Below, piece by piece: positions 21,756 through 32,599 of a stretch of DNA of 64,000 nucleotides. A program made the translations under genes and the position numbers. The stretch comes from Favolaschia claudopus (taxonomy: Eukaryota; Basidiomycota; Agaricomycetes; Agaricales; Mycenaceae): the NCBI GenBank assembly GCA_037176885.1, contig JAWWNJ010000080.1, positions 620,001 to 684,000 on the forward strand, given 5' to 3'. How positions within the stretch are numbered: position 1 is the stretch's first letter; every line of letters begins with the position of its first letter. Below the pieces are notes generated by a model. It was given only the letters and a program-made list of their open reading frames with translations. It had not been told where the DNA came from and did not search any database.

Positions 21756-21916
21756 GTCGGAAAAATCCTGAACTGCTCGTATCGGCTGAGAAGCCAATAT
21801 ATGCCACGTAATCCATAAGGGGATTATAATATTAATGCATAGGTGGAAACCTTGTAATCGCGTATAGTCCCTCATAATCCGGCCAAGGATCACATTGGAT
21901 TACTGGGCTTACATGC
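21756..21916 (+). mobile_element. Left end of a GTCGGAAAAAT element
   Basis: GTCGGAAAAATCCTG followed by GGGATTATAA/CATAATCC-type subterminal repeats, as in the complete element 33449-34561 and the one starting at 63236. No right terminus was found nearby, so this copy is truncated. Confidence 0.55.
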
Positions 21917-22096
21917 CATTATTGCGCATCATACTGTCTTTAGACTACTTCTTCGTCACTCGTTCACCCAAAACGTCGCAAAAAATCGATTTATTCATCT
22001 ACGAAACTGGGACAACGAGCCAAGCACTACCACCCCTGCGCAGCCCACGGGCACCGTAATATGGCGCACTAAAATTAAATTACCTGCAAAGCGAGC

Positions 22097-22369
22097 AGGC
22101 CCCCGGTCACTACCATATAGGTCCGTAGGGTAAAATTTCCGGATTTTCGACTGATTTACTCTATTTTTCGGCATTGATGGCGCCCTAGAGGAGTCAAAAA
22201 AGGTGATTTTTTTCTGGAAAGTGCGGGAAACGCTTAGTTTAGAGCAGCTGCGTCGGCCCAGCTATCCAAAATCTCGCTTCCATGGCTGGTTCGCGAAATA
22301 GACCTCTGAAATTGGCCATTGTTTTACTCTATGAAACCTACGGACCTATATGGTAGTGACCGGGGGCCT
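22097..22369. mobile_element. hAT-type MITE (AGGCCCCC family), copy 2
   Basis: Homologous over its length to 16997-17258, with inverted termini AGGCCCCCGGTCACTACCAT. Unlike copy 1, the eight bases outside the two ends differ (AAGCGAGC and AGCTGGAT), so its TSD has been lost or the border was rearranged. Confidence 0.8.
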
Positions 22370-22416
22370 AGCTGGATACAATGAGAATTTCGAAAAGTTG
22401 AAGGATTTAACACGTA

Positions 22417-22775
22417 CAGTTGCGGTGCATTGCCATATATGGAAGGTACCCGGGACATCGCCGCAAACAGTATCTTCAGTCCCCAGTAGCCCATTAGTGA
22501 GCTACAGCCCTCATTTATGGAAGCTGCTTGCCCGAGAATCCAGAGAAACCGGCGAAAATTCAACAACAAAGCTGTTTGGTACAGGTTTGTTTGAAACTTG
22601 TACCAAGTTTTCTGCCATTTTCCCTGTGAGTTACTGGCAGTGAGGGTCTAGGGGGCAATCATCAAGCACTGTAGATGATATTACCTGCTGATGATATTAC
22701 CTGCTTGACTCGCTGTTGCTGGGTGTTTTGCGCCCACCTTCCATATATGGGAATGCAATATTTTGGCCGCAACTG
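22417..22775. mobile_element. CAGTTGCGGC-family TA MITE, copy C (359 bp)
   Basis: TA borders (22415-22416, 22776-22777). TIR CAGTTGCGG(T/C) then CATTGCCATATATGGAAGG, matched at the right end. The interior differs from copies B and D. Confidence 0.85.
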
Positions 22776-23016
22776 TACCACCTGTGCCGAGTCGAAAGGA
22801 CCCAAATCGACAATGAGGCATGAAATATGGACCATTTGCCATTTTATTTGCCATTTATGAGCATTTGCCCATCAGTATACTCTGTTAGGCAATTCTGCTG
22901 GAAATCATTTCCCGATCTACATACCGCTTTCGCGTACGCCAAGAAGCACCAGGGGAGTTGCTCGTCCTATGATTGATATGAAACGAATGCATAACGTCCG
23001 TAGACCATCAAACCCT

Positions 23017-23370
23017 ATGCCAGCTATCTACAAAACACTGGAGCGCTCCGAAAACCCATTGATGCGATGACGTCAATTACCATATGAGGTAGGCACTGCC
23101 GGATCCATTGCGTCGACGGCTGGCGCGTCAGGGCGGGGCGTTTCTTGATTGGACATCCCGTTGCCGGCCATGGTAATCATGAGCCGCTTGTGTGCAGGAG
23201 GGATGTAGCGGAAGGTATTGTAGGGCATGGTAGGCGAGAGAGACGTTCCAGGAGCAGTGATGAATGGGCGAGTGTCGTTGGAGAGAGTGGAGCGGGCTGG
23301 CCGAATTAGGCAGGAGCTGTCAAAACCGTTTTTTTTCGGAGCGCTCCAGTGTTTTGTAGATAGCTGGCAT
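23017..23370. mobile_element. TIR element (ATGCCAGCTATC) with an internal open frame
   Basis: Near-perfect 38-bp termini (ATGCCAGCTATCTACAAAAC ... GAGCGCTCCGAAAA) at 23017 and 23370. No clear TSD. Between them a minus-strand frame of about 80 codons (roughly 23325 down to 23078) stays open and has protein-like composition (for example NDTRPFITAPGTSL). A MITE carrying a captured gene fragment is a possibility. Confidence 0.7.
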
Positions 23371-23386
23371 TATGAGCCTTAGTTTT

Positions 23387-24103
23387 TATGGGACACAACC
23401 CAATAAGGGAACTGGCAGCGCCAGCGTGTCCCGGGACATGTTCTGAGCTCGGGGTGGGGTGGCCCCGGGGCACCGAATGCTTTTGAATGGTTTTGAAAGG
23501 CCATTGAACACGCCCATTAACGAGTTATCAGAATTTACGTACATTTCGCGTAATTTATGATCCCATTGACGCGCCATCACAAGCGGTCGGGTGGGAATAG
23601 CAAGGAAGCCCCGCGGAACTAAGTATCATAAGTACATAAGTACGCGGCACACGTGTGAGAACATTTACTGTGAGAACATTTACGCCCTGGCGGCCTGCTC
23701 TGCGTGTCCCATGACGGGCCGGGATCCAGTTTTGCCTGGGACACGCTGTGGGAGAGGCGCGCAGCCAATTTGCGCGTGTCCCATGGAAATCCAAGGCCAC
23801 GATTTCTTGTAGGACACGCCGAGATGTCCGAAAGACAAGACGTGAGAGGCCCATGCTGATTGTCGCCGCTTGAGTGACGAGAGGTGACGAGAGAAGCGCG
23901 CAACGGTTATTTGTGGAGATAAATTCGAAAAGCGGCGCATCAATGTGCGGGAAACACCGCCGCCGAGTCCTAGTACAATACATCTTGTTTACGGGCGATA
24001 GATTGAGAACGAAAGAAATCATTCGTGTTCGGACCGCGGAGCTCCGGAAACCGTTGGCGAGGCCATTGACATAACATCACGGCTATGTCCGGTGCGTGTC
24101 CCA
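23387..24103. mobile_element. Candidate TIR element with GTGTCCC repeats
   Basis: Begins TGGGACAC and ends GTGTCCCA. Inside, GTGTCCC or GGGACAC recurs at about 23429, 23707, 23739, 23777 and, as AGGACAC, 23812. Such interspersed terminal motifs suggest transposase-binding sites. No TSD was found, so the outer limits are tentative. The 155-codon minus frame (23555-24022) has no recognised domain. Confidence 0.45.
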
Positions 24104-24396
24104 GCTCATTCTAAGTGTTGCTTTTTTCATTGATTATTACAGTCGTCACTGTCATAAGGCATAGCCCTCAGGACAGGCCTCAAGGTATGCCTTTTCGCAG
24201 GGTATCATATATGCCTACGGAGGTGTCGTGGGCGGCGCGAGCCCGTGGGAAGATATCGGAAAGAGGAAACAAAGATGGGCGCTGCCGCGCCGTTTAAGAA
24301 GATCCCCGGGTCACGGGAGGCGCTTTGCGCCAGGTAGTGTCTCAAGCATGGAGAACAAGGAAGGAAGGAAAAGGACACAAACCTGACGGTTAAACT

Positions 24397-24533
24397 CAGT
24401 GTTCCTTCTTAAGGCCTTATTAAGGGCAACCTCGGCGGCTAAGGGCTTAATATCATATTAAGGCCTAATTAAGGCCTTCAAATTAAGGCCTTAGGAACAA
24501 ACAAATGAATTTTTTTTTGCGTGGACAAGTAAC
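24397..24533 (+). repeat. 137-bp repeat with AAGGCCTTA palindromes, copy 2
   Basis: Same orientation as copy 1 (21025), with about one change in 137 bases. The recent duplication includes the A/T-rich right edge but not the sequences beyond it. Confidence 0.8.
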
Positions 24534-24539
24534 AAATTT

Positions 24540-25930
24540 CACCCATTGCCCTCGTCTCCGATGGGGCTCGCCATCATCAGGTTATTTTTGGATAAATGAT
24601 CCGCTGCCAACAGTTCCCTGCGTGAATGGCACTGAATGCCTGACGAGGTTTCTACACCGTACCTCCGAATAGCTTTGAACAGGAAAACACGAGTACATAC
24701 CTACGCCGCAGGCAAGGGTGCGGAAACCAAAAAAAAAATACCTATGGCTGTTTTTTTTCAAACCGACCTTTTGGCTGAGCCACCCTACCACGTAAGCATT
24801 ACGTATTGTCCAAATCGAGTAATTATTCACGTGATACTATCATGCCGAAAAGCTTGACCAAAGCTTGACTGAAAATATGAACTCAAAACAATTGTTAGAG
24901 GTGGTATAAGATGAATTAAGCCTGTATCTCTTACAGCCCAGCAAAGCGACGCATGCATCATATCCTCTGTTGCGTCTGATATCAAACACAGCCAAAGTTG
25001 ATCGTCCCAAATAGGATGGGATGCCGGTGAAACCCGAAAAGAGCCATGTGAACCTTGTTGACGGGGATATTTCGAGTAGAAACAACGGTAACAGTGATTT
25101 CTACGTGTATAATAATCAATTATTTTTTTCTCTGACCCTCCCGGGTCGAACCACCCTCCCTGCCCTAGGTCTCGGCTTGACGGGCCGGCACACCCTTGGG
25201 CGCAGGGACACTGGGTTCATCAGCCTCTCCACCTTCCCCAGCCGCCATCTCGTCCTGCCGTGCCGACACAACCCAATTTGCAACCAATTTGTATAAACCT
25301 TTCGCCACGCAGCCTGGGAATTTTCTAATCGACACTCATCTGACCGCTTCCGCAGGCTTCCGCGCCATCGGAATCGGCGTCGAAATTTCAGCCGAACTGT
25401 GCCGTAAATCCATCAGCCATCAATTAAGCCTTAATTAAGGGTTAGATTGCGGCTTGGCCCAAGTTAACCCCTAACATTAACTTGTTATTAAGGCTTAATC
25501 CATTCTAAGACTTAACCCAGGAAGCGCTTGATGCGGATCGGCGGCGAAACAAGAGGGAGCCCGGGAAGACCCGCGGCTGAGGTCGGCGCGATGCGAGACT
25601 GAGCATGGAAGTCCGGTCTAGTCCGGTCGCCCAGGAAGGAGACGAAGCCGGACAGCCCAGAAGCGCATGGGGAGGCGGGTGGGGCGCGAAATCTGGGCGA
25701 CGTAGTAGGAGCGGGATGGAAGTCGGGAGAAAGCCGCTGATGGCGGCATCACTTATGCCGAGAACGGAATATTTAACTCAAATATATTCATTTGCTCTAC
25801 CGCCCCTCACCACTCTATCATCAAGTGGCTGTGATCAAATGTCTGTTTGCCATCGGTCCGTTCTGCAGCCTCAGGCGTCAACATTGTGAACTAACTTTGA
25901 GTGTATAATCTCTAGCCATTAGCAATCTAC
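24540..25930. other. No supported gene; one small inverted repeat
   Basis: ATTAAGCCTTAATTAAG and its complement (about 25424-25442 and 25484-25500) form a 78-bp fold. Open frames here show no recognisable domain. Confidence 0.35.
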
Positions 25931-25931
25931 A

Positions 25932-26078
25932 GGGAATGTCCCGGCCAGATTTTTTGTTTTTGCCCTTGTTACTTTAGAAATGAATATTTTCCCTCGGACA
26001 GAGTCATTTCCCTGCCATTTCTGCGATTCTGTTCCGGGTCCACTGGGGGATTTTAAAAAATCTACGCGGGACATTCCC
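25932..26078. mobile_element. MITE GGGAATGTCCCG, 147 bp
   Basis: GGGAATGTCCCGGCCAGATT..TT and its complement at 26054-26078 are inverted with few mismatches. A wider inverted pair CAAATGTCTGTTTG (25836) / CAAACAGACATTTG (26173) encloses it, suggesting insertion into an older hairpin element. Confidence 0.65.
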
Positions 26079-26386
26079 AGCAGACTTAGTCCAGGAGTCA
26101 TTTGCAATTTGTTTCAGATTTTTAGCGTCAATGTGGAGGGCGGGGGACGGGACCGACTGCGAACAAACAACGTACAAACAGACATTTGTTTGGTGTGACT
26201 TGCCGGTCACCACTCTATGATATCTAACGATTTCAGGTAGATGAGTACCTCAAAAGTAGGTTTACTATCTCATGACTTTGTACCTGAGAACTCAGAGTTT
26301 GCTGGGCTATCCTCATCCTTCAATGAGGGTACTAAAACAGAGCAAGAAATTGTTGATTTGACACATAAATAAACAAACATAGAAAA

Positions 26387-26683
26387 TCAGCACAGGGAAA
26401 GCCCAATAACTTCGGCGCGTGTTACAGTGGCTGCAGAAAACAATGCAACAAGGTCTTTCGAGTCATTGACGTGGTCTCTGAACTCAAACAAAGTGCAGGA
26501 CATGAAAATGAAAATTTTTGAGCCAACGACCCAATTACCATATATGGTAATCGAGCCACAGTGAATTTTTTCATGCGTTTTTTTACACAAGTCGACGTCG
26601 GTCCGATTTCTTTTTTGGTGAGAGGTGCAACTTGAAGGATACAGTGCTGCATGCACCCTCAGGATCTCTGCTGATGACAACAA
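26387..26683 (-). CDS. Hypothetical 98-codon frame
   Basis: The composition is protein-like with a central hydrophobic stretch (VVGSKIFIFMSCTLFEF), but no family is recognised and no partner exon is obvious. It spans the palindrome ATTACCATATATGGTAAT, a motif also present near TIRs of the CAGTTGCGGC MITEs, so it may be non-coding. Confidence 0.2.
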   Translation of the reverse strand: MLSSAEILRVHAALYPSSCTSHQKRNRTDVDLCKKTHEKIHCGSITIYGNWVVGSKIFIFMSCTLFEFRDHVNDSKDLVALFSAATVTRAEVIGLSLC

Positions 26684-26892
26684 GAGGAAGAGTGTCTACT
26701 CACCTGGGCACGAGAAGGAGGGATAATTCTAATGAGAAGCCCAGGGTGCAGGCAGAAACCCTCCCCATATAACTTAAGGCAATATTGCGGAAACCCCCCG
26801 CACAAACTTTAACGAGTTCTGGACAGAAACCCACTTACGTTCATTTGATGGCATCAGTCCACATCCTCGTCGCCAACATGCCGTCTCCATTA

Positions 26893-27301
26893 GAGCTTAT
26901 TAGCAACCGGTGAACAACGAAATTTTACGCACAAGAACGTCATCCAAAAACCACAAGTGGAGCAGCACTTTTTCACCGTTCCAAGAAAGGAAACAACGTG
27001 CCGATTCGTGCCGCATCGCTTGAGTTGCCTTTCTGAGCGACTTCTATCAGCGTACACGCTCACTACTCTACTCGCCGTCCTGCGAGCCTCTTGGAACGAC
27101 GAGCAACAAGCTCTACCTTTCGCGGAAGCGTCCTACTTCGTCATGATCGCCACTCTGGATCCGGAGCGGGGAACGGCCATGCGCCTGACCGCATCTCTCG
27201 ATGACGTCTTCGAGGTTTTGCATGTTTGGAGCCTCCGTTTCTCACTGATCTCGCTTAGTTTTTCATGTATATTTTGAAAAGCACCGGCTGCTAATAAGCT
27301 C
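26893..27301. mobile_element. TA element GAGCTTATTAGCA, 409 bp, containing an ORF
   Basis: TA borders (26891-26892, 27302-27303). The left TIR GAGCTTATTAGCAACCGGTG matches the right end with one substitution. The interior holds an open frame of 106 codons (26957-27277). Confidence 0.8.
26957..27277 (+). CDS. ORF inside a TA element, possible captured fragment
   Basis: The 106-codon frame fills most of the element and ends 24 bp before its right terminus. Composition is protein-like (FAEASYFVMIATLDPERG, then MRLTASLDDVFEVLHVW), unlike the usual non-coding MITE interior. No family recognised. It is too short for a transposase, so a captured host exon is the simplest reading. Confidence 0.3.
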   Translation: MEQHFFTVPRKETTCRFVPHRLSCLSERLLSAYTLTTLLAVLRASWNDEQQALPFAEASYFVMIATLDPERGTAMRLTASLDDVFEVLHVWSLRFSLISLSFSCIF

Positions 27302-28074
27302 TATTATTTCAGATATAGCCTCATCTTATTATGTAATTTAAATTTTCCCGTGTTCGCTTGCACAATTTTCGACGCGTTCTTGCGCGTATTTTTGACACCA
27401 TTCTCCAAGATCTTTTAAATAGACCATTTTCCTCACTTGAATTGAGTCGAGAGCTGTAAAAACTCGTTTGATGTGTTGGCCGCCGGCCAAAGGCGGCCAA
27501 ACACAACTGTCTGTCGTATCTCAAGTACCTACCCAAAATTTAAAGCATTTAACGTTCGGGAAGTGTAAAGAAAAGTTCAAAGATGTATTTCGTTCCTAAA
27601 TCTATAGAAAAATGAGGAGCGACTGAGTGGAAACAGCCAGGAAGTGCCGTGGGAACTACCTGCCAAACCCGATGATTATATAATAATGCGACCCTGCCAC
27701 GCGGGAAGTTCTAGACTAATCTAGATAGAGACTGTGGGCACCTTCTGGGTTGAGACGTTCTGCTCACCCTGAGGCTCCTTCGCCCCGGACTCGATATGCT
27801 GGGACACAGGGTTCGCCGAGCGCTCGGCACAATTGATGTCAAAAGGCACACACTGATATCTTAGATTGAAAGTTGAGGCAGCCTGCGGCCTCATTACACG
27901 CGCCCAAACAGCATAGAGTGGCATTTCCACAACAATCCGTTCCTATTAGGCTCGGAAAAATCAAAAAAGGGTTGTTGGGCCTGGATAGGCCTTGTAAGGT
28001 CTAATAAGGCCGTTGGAGAAAAGGAGGGTTACAAGGTCTAAATACGTACCAAATACTACATGCAAGGCCTTATA

Positions 28075-28443
28075 CAGTTGCGGCAAAATCAATTTACTTA
28101 CTAAATAAGGAAATTCTCGTCAGTTCGCTCCTTTTGCTCGTTTTTTTCGAGCGGTAAGTTGATAATAATACTAAGAACTGCTGGCCTGTATTCCTGATGT
28201 AGAAAAACTGGTGTCTCTGTATTGGTTTCGCCGGGATAACCCACAACTTTGTCGCATAAAGTGCAGCCAAAAGCAGTGAGAAACATGACGAATCCGGTTG
28301 TTTTTTGTGCGTAGACCGGCTCAACTCCAGGAGTACAGGCCCTTTGTGCCATTTCAACGTGCTTGTGGTGGTTTTGCCGTGCGGTAGAGCGGATTTGATG
28401 GAAATTTCCTTATATGGTAAGTAAATTGATTTTGCCGCAACTG
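28075..28443. mobile_element. CAGTTGCGGC-family TA MITE, copy D (369 bp)
   Basis: TA borders (28073-28074, 28444-28445). TIR CAGTTGCGGCAAAATCAATT then TACTNNATAAGGAAATT, matched on the right at 28398-28443. The minus frames inside are not considered genes. Confidence 0.9.
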
Positions 28444-28643
28444 TAACACATAATGGACCTTACAGGACATAATGAGACTTGTATGGCCTTACGAGGCATG
28501 TTCGGCGAGGTTAAGCAAAATTATTACCACTTCATCTTCTTTGTAGGGCGTCTGCTGAATTGACTTTGTAACGACTTGGTGAGTATTTATTACTACGAGA
28601 ATGTAAACTACAACTTGTATGGTGATACTGACTTTTAACAATA

Positions 28644-29093
28644 GAGAGTTTGCGGTGAGCCGCGAGAAGCCACCTGGTGGCTCCAACGGCATGCGGATTG
28701 GAGCGGCTACGTCATGTGGCGGCTCGTTCAGCGGCTCGTCGCGCGCGGTCCTTAGCACGATCTCGAGGTTGGGTGCCTTGTATATTTGACTATACCTTCA
28801 GCCAATAAGAGTTCGTTGTCCAAAGGTGCATAATTGTTTTGAATTGAAGCAATTTCCAGCGTCAACCGAAGTCTTCGGCTCAAATGTGCGATGGCGTCAG
28901 ATTTTCGGGTCGGATTTTCTTCGTGTGTGTATGGCTCAAGATATAGATGACTAAGTACTAAGAATAGACTTGCAAAACCAAATTTTGAACCAGTTTTACC
29001 AGCCACCAAACGAGCCGCCAGACAGCATAGCCGCTCCAATCCGCATGCCATTAGAGCCGCCAGGTGGCTTCTGGCGGCTCACCGCAAACTCTC
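28644..29093. mobile_element. 450-bp TA MITE, twin 1
   Basis: TA borders (28642-28643, 29094-29095). Termini GAGAGTTTGCGGTGAGCCGC and their inverted partner. Identical to twin 2 (31983-32432) except for one C/T difference that I could see. The 99-codon minus frame inside is present in both copies and is not related to a known transposase. Confidence 0.95.
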
Positions 29094-29301
29094 TAATTAA
29101 TTAATGGTTGCCACCTCGTCAACCTTCGCAGTGCGAGTAAAAGGTAGGTCATACATCATACTGCTATACTAAGAGAGCTTTTTCAGATATAGAAATTTCA
29201 TTCAATATATCGCGCAGGTCTCGGATACCTGTACAATTTGAACACAACAACTCAAGGTATTACTTGCACATTGACTGGTGATTAATTGATTAATATTTCA
29301 G

Positions 29302-29567
29302 CGTCATGATACTATTCCTCCCTGCTTACTCGCCCCATCTCAACCACATTGAGGAGTCTTTTTCTACATGTGCGTACTTATGATTCAATCATCTGCTGTG
29401 ATCCATGGCTTACACACCCTCTAGGGAAAGCTTATCTGCGCCGTCATGGCCACGCAATCCGCGAAGCTGAAGACCCGTTCGAGGCGTTGCTCGAGTCGAC
29501 TGCATGTATCACTCCCGAGATGGCACATGGGTGGTTCAAACATGCGGGCTACATTTGGGATAGCTAG
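29302..29567 (+). pseudogene. C-terminal exons of a DDE_3 (Tc1/mariner-IS630) transposase
   Basis: Exon 29302-29369 follows an AG acceptor and encodes VMILFLPAYSPHLNHIEESF, the classic block carrying the last catalytic acidic residue (the family norm is LPAYSPDLNPIE). An intron (29370-29424, GTGCGT..CTAG) joins in frame to TWKAYLRRHG and continues to the stop at 29567. The two preceding catalytic Asp regions are missing or unreadable upstream, so this is a 5'-truncated remnant. Fungal elements of this type use TA targets like the neighbouring MITEs. Confidence 0.75.
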
Positions 29568-29589
29568 GGTACAAAACATGTAACAATGC

Positions 29590-30560
29590 TCGCTACAAAA
29601 CACCGAATAACATTCTGACAGACAAGCTTCACAGCCGAACAGTGTAAATCCGACTGCCTTCAAATCATCATCAAGATTGGGACCAGTGGAGTCCCTGGGA
29701 CGGAAGCCAACTTCCTTCAAGCGCGTACAATCTTCGCCATCGATATGGTAGGTGTCGCAAAAGATCTCGACTGTGACGGTATGACGTTTGAGTGGTGACG
29801 AGGGCACGGAACGTGGTGGCGCAACTGGCAGTGGAGGCAGGAGTTGGGGAGGAGGCGCGGAATTGAGATGAGGAAAGAGGTTGCCAAGCGAACCGGGGTT
29901 GCTTGTGAGCAAGGCCGTGAGAAGGACATCGGAAAGCGAGGGATCATTGCAGGGGGAGGAACGGCAGCTACAGGCGGAGGAATGGGCGGGGCAATAGCGG
30001 CAGGAGGGGGGATAGCTGGAACGTTGTTTGCGCCGACTTTTTTCATACCGAAAACTTGAGAGTGAGGAGGAGTCTTCTCGTCGGTCTTCTTCTGCGCCTG
30101 TGGTATTGGGTCTCAGCACACATGGAGAGGTAATAACACCTGATGGCACGCACCATCGCGGAAGCCGCGAGTTGTGTAGATCGAAGTAGAAGCCACGGTC
30201 CGTATGATGCCATATGCGCTTGTTGGGGTCGATAGCCGGGAAGTTGCCGATGGGATAAGTCTCCTCGAGTTTGGTACGCTCAGTTTTCTTTATTAAATAA
30301 AGTCTGGGCTTCCGTTAGCGCAGACAAGATCATGGGCTCAAATTGGTTCTCACCTGTTGCTGCTGGACGAGAAGGCGGAGCCTGTTGGTTTGAGCTCGTC
30401 GTAGTTGAAACGTGCCGGTTTCTCTTCTTCTTCTTCACCGGTGACGTAGCGTCGAGTTCTTCCCTGGTGGAAGGGATTTGTGGGTCGGAAGTCTGGTGGT
30501 ACTGTGTAGAGGTGGGAGAGAAATATAAAAGAATGTCCCCGGGATCACGTTTGGGCGTAG
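29590..30560 (-). pseudogene. Degraded intron-containing Agaricomycete gene, unknown function
   Basis: Read on the minus strand, three blocks look coding. Block 1 (about 30525-30350) is Lys/Ser/Thr-rich and ends at a GTGAGA donor. Block 2 (about 30290-30165) encodes YPIGNFPAIDPNKRIWHHTD and GFYFDLHNSRLPRW, which I recall from a multi-copy basidiomycete family of unknown function. Block 3 (about 30115-29590) is Pro-rich, then encodes SLSDVLLTALLTSNPGSLG and HTVTVEIFCDTYHIDGEDC, followed by LDDDLKAVGFTLFG near its end. A frameshift lies between the Pro-rich part and SLSDVLL (near 29940), and the block 1-2 join is out of phase, so the gene is broken. Confidence 0.5.
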
Positions 30561-31019
30561 AACAAGAAAGTCGGGAGAAAATGAGAAAGTCGCGTGAAGG
30601 CTTGAGGTCCGCGTTGGGGTCGGAATCACGGGAATACGGGAGTGATCATCTCCTCTGTTGAATTCACTTTACTGGCGACGTGCCCTCGGTGGGGCACTCC
30701 GGTCACTGGTCGCGTCGATGCTCGTGGTGCGGGCTCAAGAAGGGTATTATTTGGCTATCTGCGAATTTCACCTGGTTGATTCACCTCGTTTTCGGGGGAA
30801 ATTCATCCGAGAACCAAGCGAGTTCCACTGGGAATTTGTGAATTTCACCCAGTTCAATTCACGTAGTTGGACTAAGTGAATGGAACGTTTCATGGGGTTC
30901 ATTCACTTAGGTTTGGGATGAATTCTATGTGAAGTTCTAATGAAAAAGGTTTCACTTGGTTCCTATTCACGACTGTTCTCTTGTGTGTTCTACACACCAT
31001 TTCAAGGCATTGATACAAC

Positions 31020-31657
31020 TAAACGCTATCCCCCCAACACCTGGCCCCCCACGTGACCCGCGGATCAGCCTTCCGAGATGGGTTCCACGCTGTCAGAGAC
31101 TTCCGCCGCCATCGACAAGTCCACTCAGAGGCGCCGCCAACGTTCTTCGCTTCAAAAGAGCCCATTTGTGAGTTATTTCTCTGAGGGTTACATGCCCCCG
31201 ATGGTATTGCGCACCACATTGTCCCTTAGGAATCTTTTACATGAATTTATTCACTCAGGTTCATAATTCTAGCTATATTGCCCCGTTCACCAAGTTATCT
31301 GTACTTTTTATACACTTATATATAGACTCAGATTGAGCTCACTGTTGTCTCCTTCGCCGCCGTTGGCGATGATGTGTGACAGCACCAACCGCGGCACAGG
31401 TGTGATTGGACGCGCCTAACACCGTTACTTTCAGAGGTACACAGGAGTTACTAACCCCATCCTATCCACTCCTCCTCCTCCTAATTTCTGAACAATGGAA
31501 CAGGCGGGATAGCGTGTTAACGCAGTTGAGCCAATGTTGAGCTCTTCTGAATGGACTTGTCGATGGCGGCGGAAGTCTCTGACAGCGTGGAACCCATCTC
31601 GGAAGGCTGATCCGCGGGTCACGTGGGGGGCCAGGTGTTGGGGGGATAGCGTTTAGT
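31020..31657. repeat. Long inverted repeat, ~100-bp arms
   Basis: Arms 31020-31120 and 31560-31657 are near-perfect complements from CTAAACGCTATCCCCCCAAC to CCATCGACAAGTCCA, with a spacer of about 440 bp. Transcribed as one RNA this would form a long hairpin. No ORF spans both arms in a meaningful way. Confidence 0.85.
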
Positions 31658-31982
31658 ATTGATACACCAATCTCACATTCTATCTACCTCAATAGTCCAC
31701 TTCTACTCCAAGTCACAAAGTTGTTTAATTACGGTCATATTGACTGTCTTTGCCTTATGTAGGAATAACGAGTACTGATGACCAGAACCATGTACCTTAC
31801 TCGGGCCACCTTTGACTCCATGAATTTGACAGGGTTACAGGGCGGACCTTGGAATGTCGTTTCTGGGCTATTTTGAGGGTATGTTACCTCACTTGATTTT
31901 TGAGTGAATTTCACGGAGTTCGGATACCAGCCTAGTAGCTCAGATTCACACAGTTCATTCATGATATGTTAAGGTAAAATTA

Positions 31983-32432
31983 GAGAGTTTGCGGTGAGCC
32001 GCGAGAAGCCACCTGGTGGCTCCAACGGCATGCGGATTGGAGCGGCTACGTCATGTGGCGGCTCGTTCAGCGGCTCGTCGCGCGCGGTCCTTAGCACGAT
32101 TTCGAGGTTGGGTGCCTTGTATATTTGACTATACCTTCAGCCAATAAGAGTTCGTTGTCCAAAGGTGCATAATTGTTTTGAATTGAAGCAATTTCCAGCG
32201 TCAACCGAAGTCTTCGGCTCAAATGTGCGATGGCGTCAGATTTTCGGGTCGGATTTTCTTCGTGTGTGTATGGCTCAAGATATAGATGACTAAGTACTAA
32301 GAATAGACTTGCAAAACCAAATTTTGAACCAGTTTTACCAGCCACCAAACGAGCCGCCAGACAGCATAGCCGCTCCAATCCGCATGCCATTAGAGCCGCC
32401 AGGTGGCTTCTGGCGGCTCACCGCAAACTCTC
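31983..32432. mobile_element. 450-bp TA MITE, twin 2
   Basis: TA borders (31981-31982, 32433-32434). Same orientation as twin 1, differing at one base. Inserted in the GTGAATTTCAC-rich element, so that element is older. Confidence 0.95.
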
Positions 32433-32599
32433 TATTCACCTACCTGACAGACCCAATACAAAGTACGTGAATCAGGTAAGCGAATGTTCAGCTCAGTGAA
32501 TTTTAATTCCCTTGCAAATACAGTGAATCATGAAATTCATGCAATGGCTAAGGGAAATTCACGGGGTTTTACGTCCTCAGTGTTCTTCACCAAAATCTC

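Noticed and set aside
22097..22369. Perfect 8-bp TSD for the second AGGCCCCC element
   Set aside because: The flanking octamers AAGCGAGC and AGCTGGAT do not match.
28752..29051. 99-codon ORF in the 450-bp MITE, present in both twins
   Set aside because: Conservation simply reflects the recent duplication; the frame crosses terminal-repeat sequence and matches no transposase.
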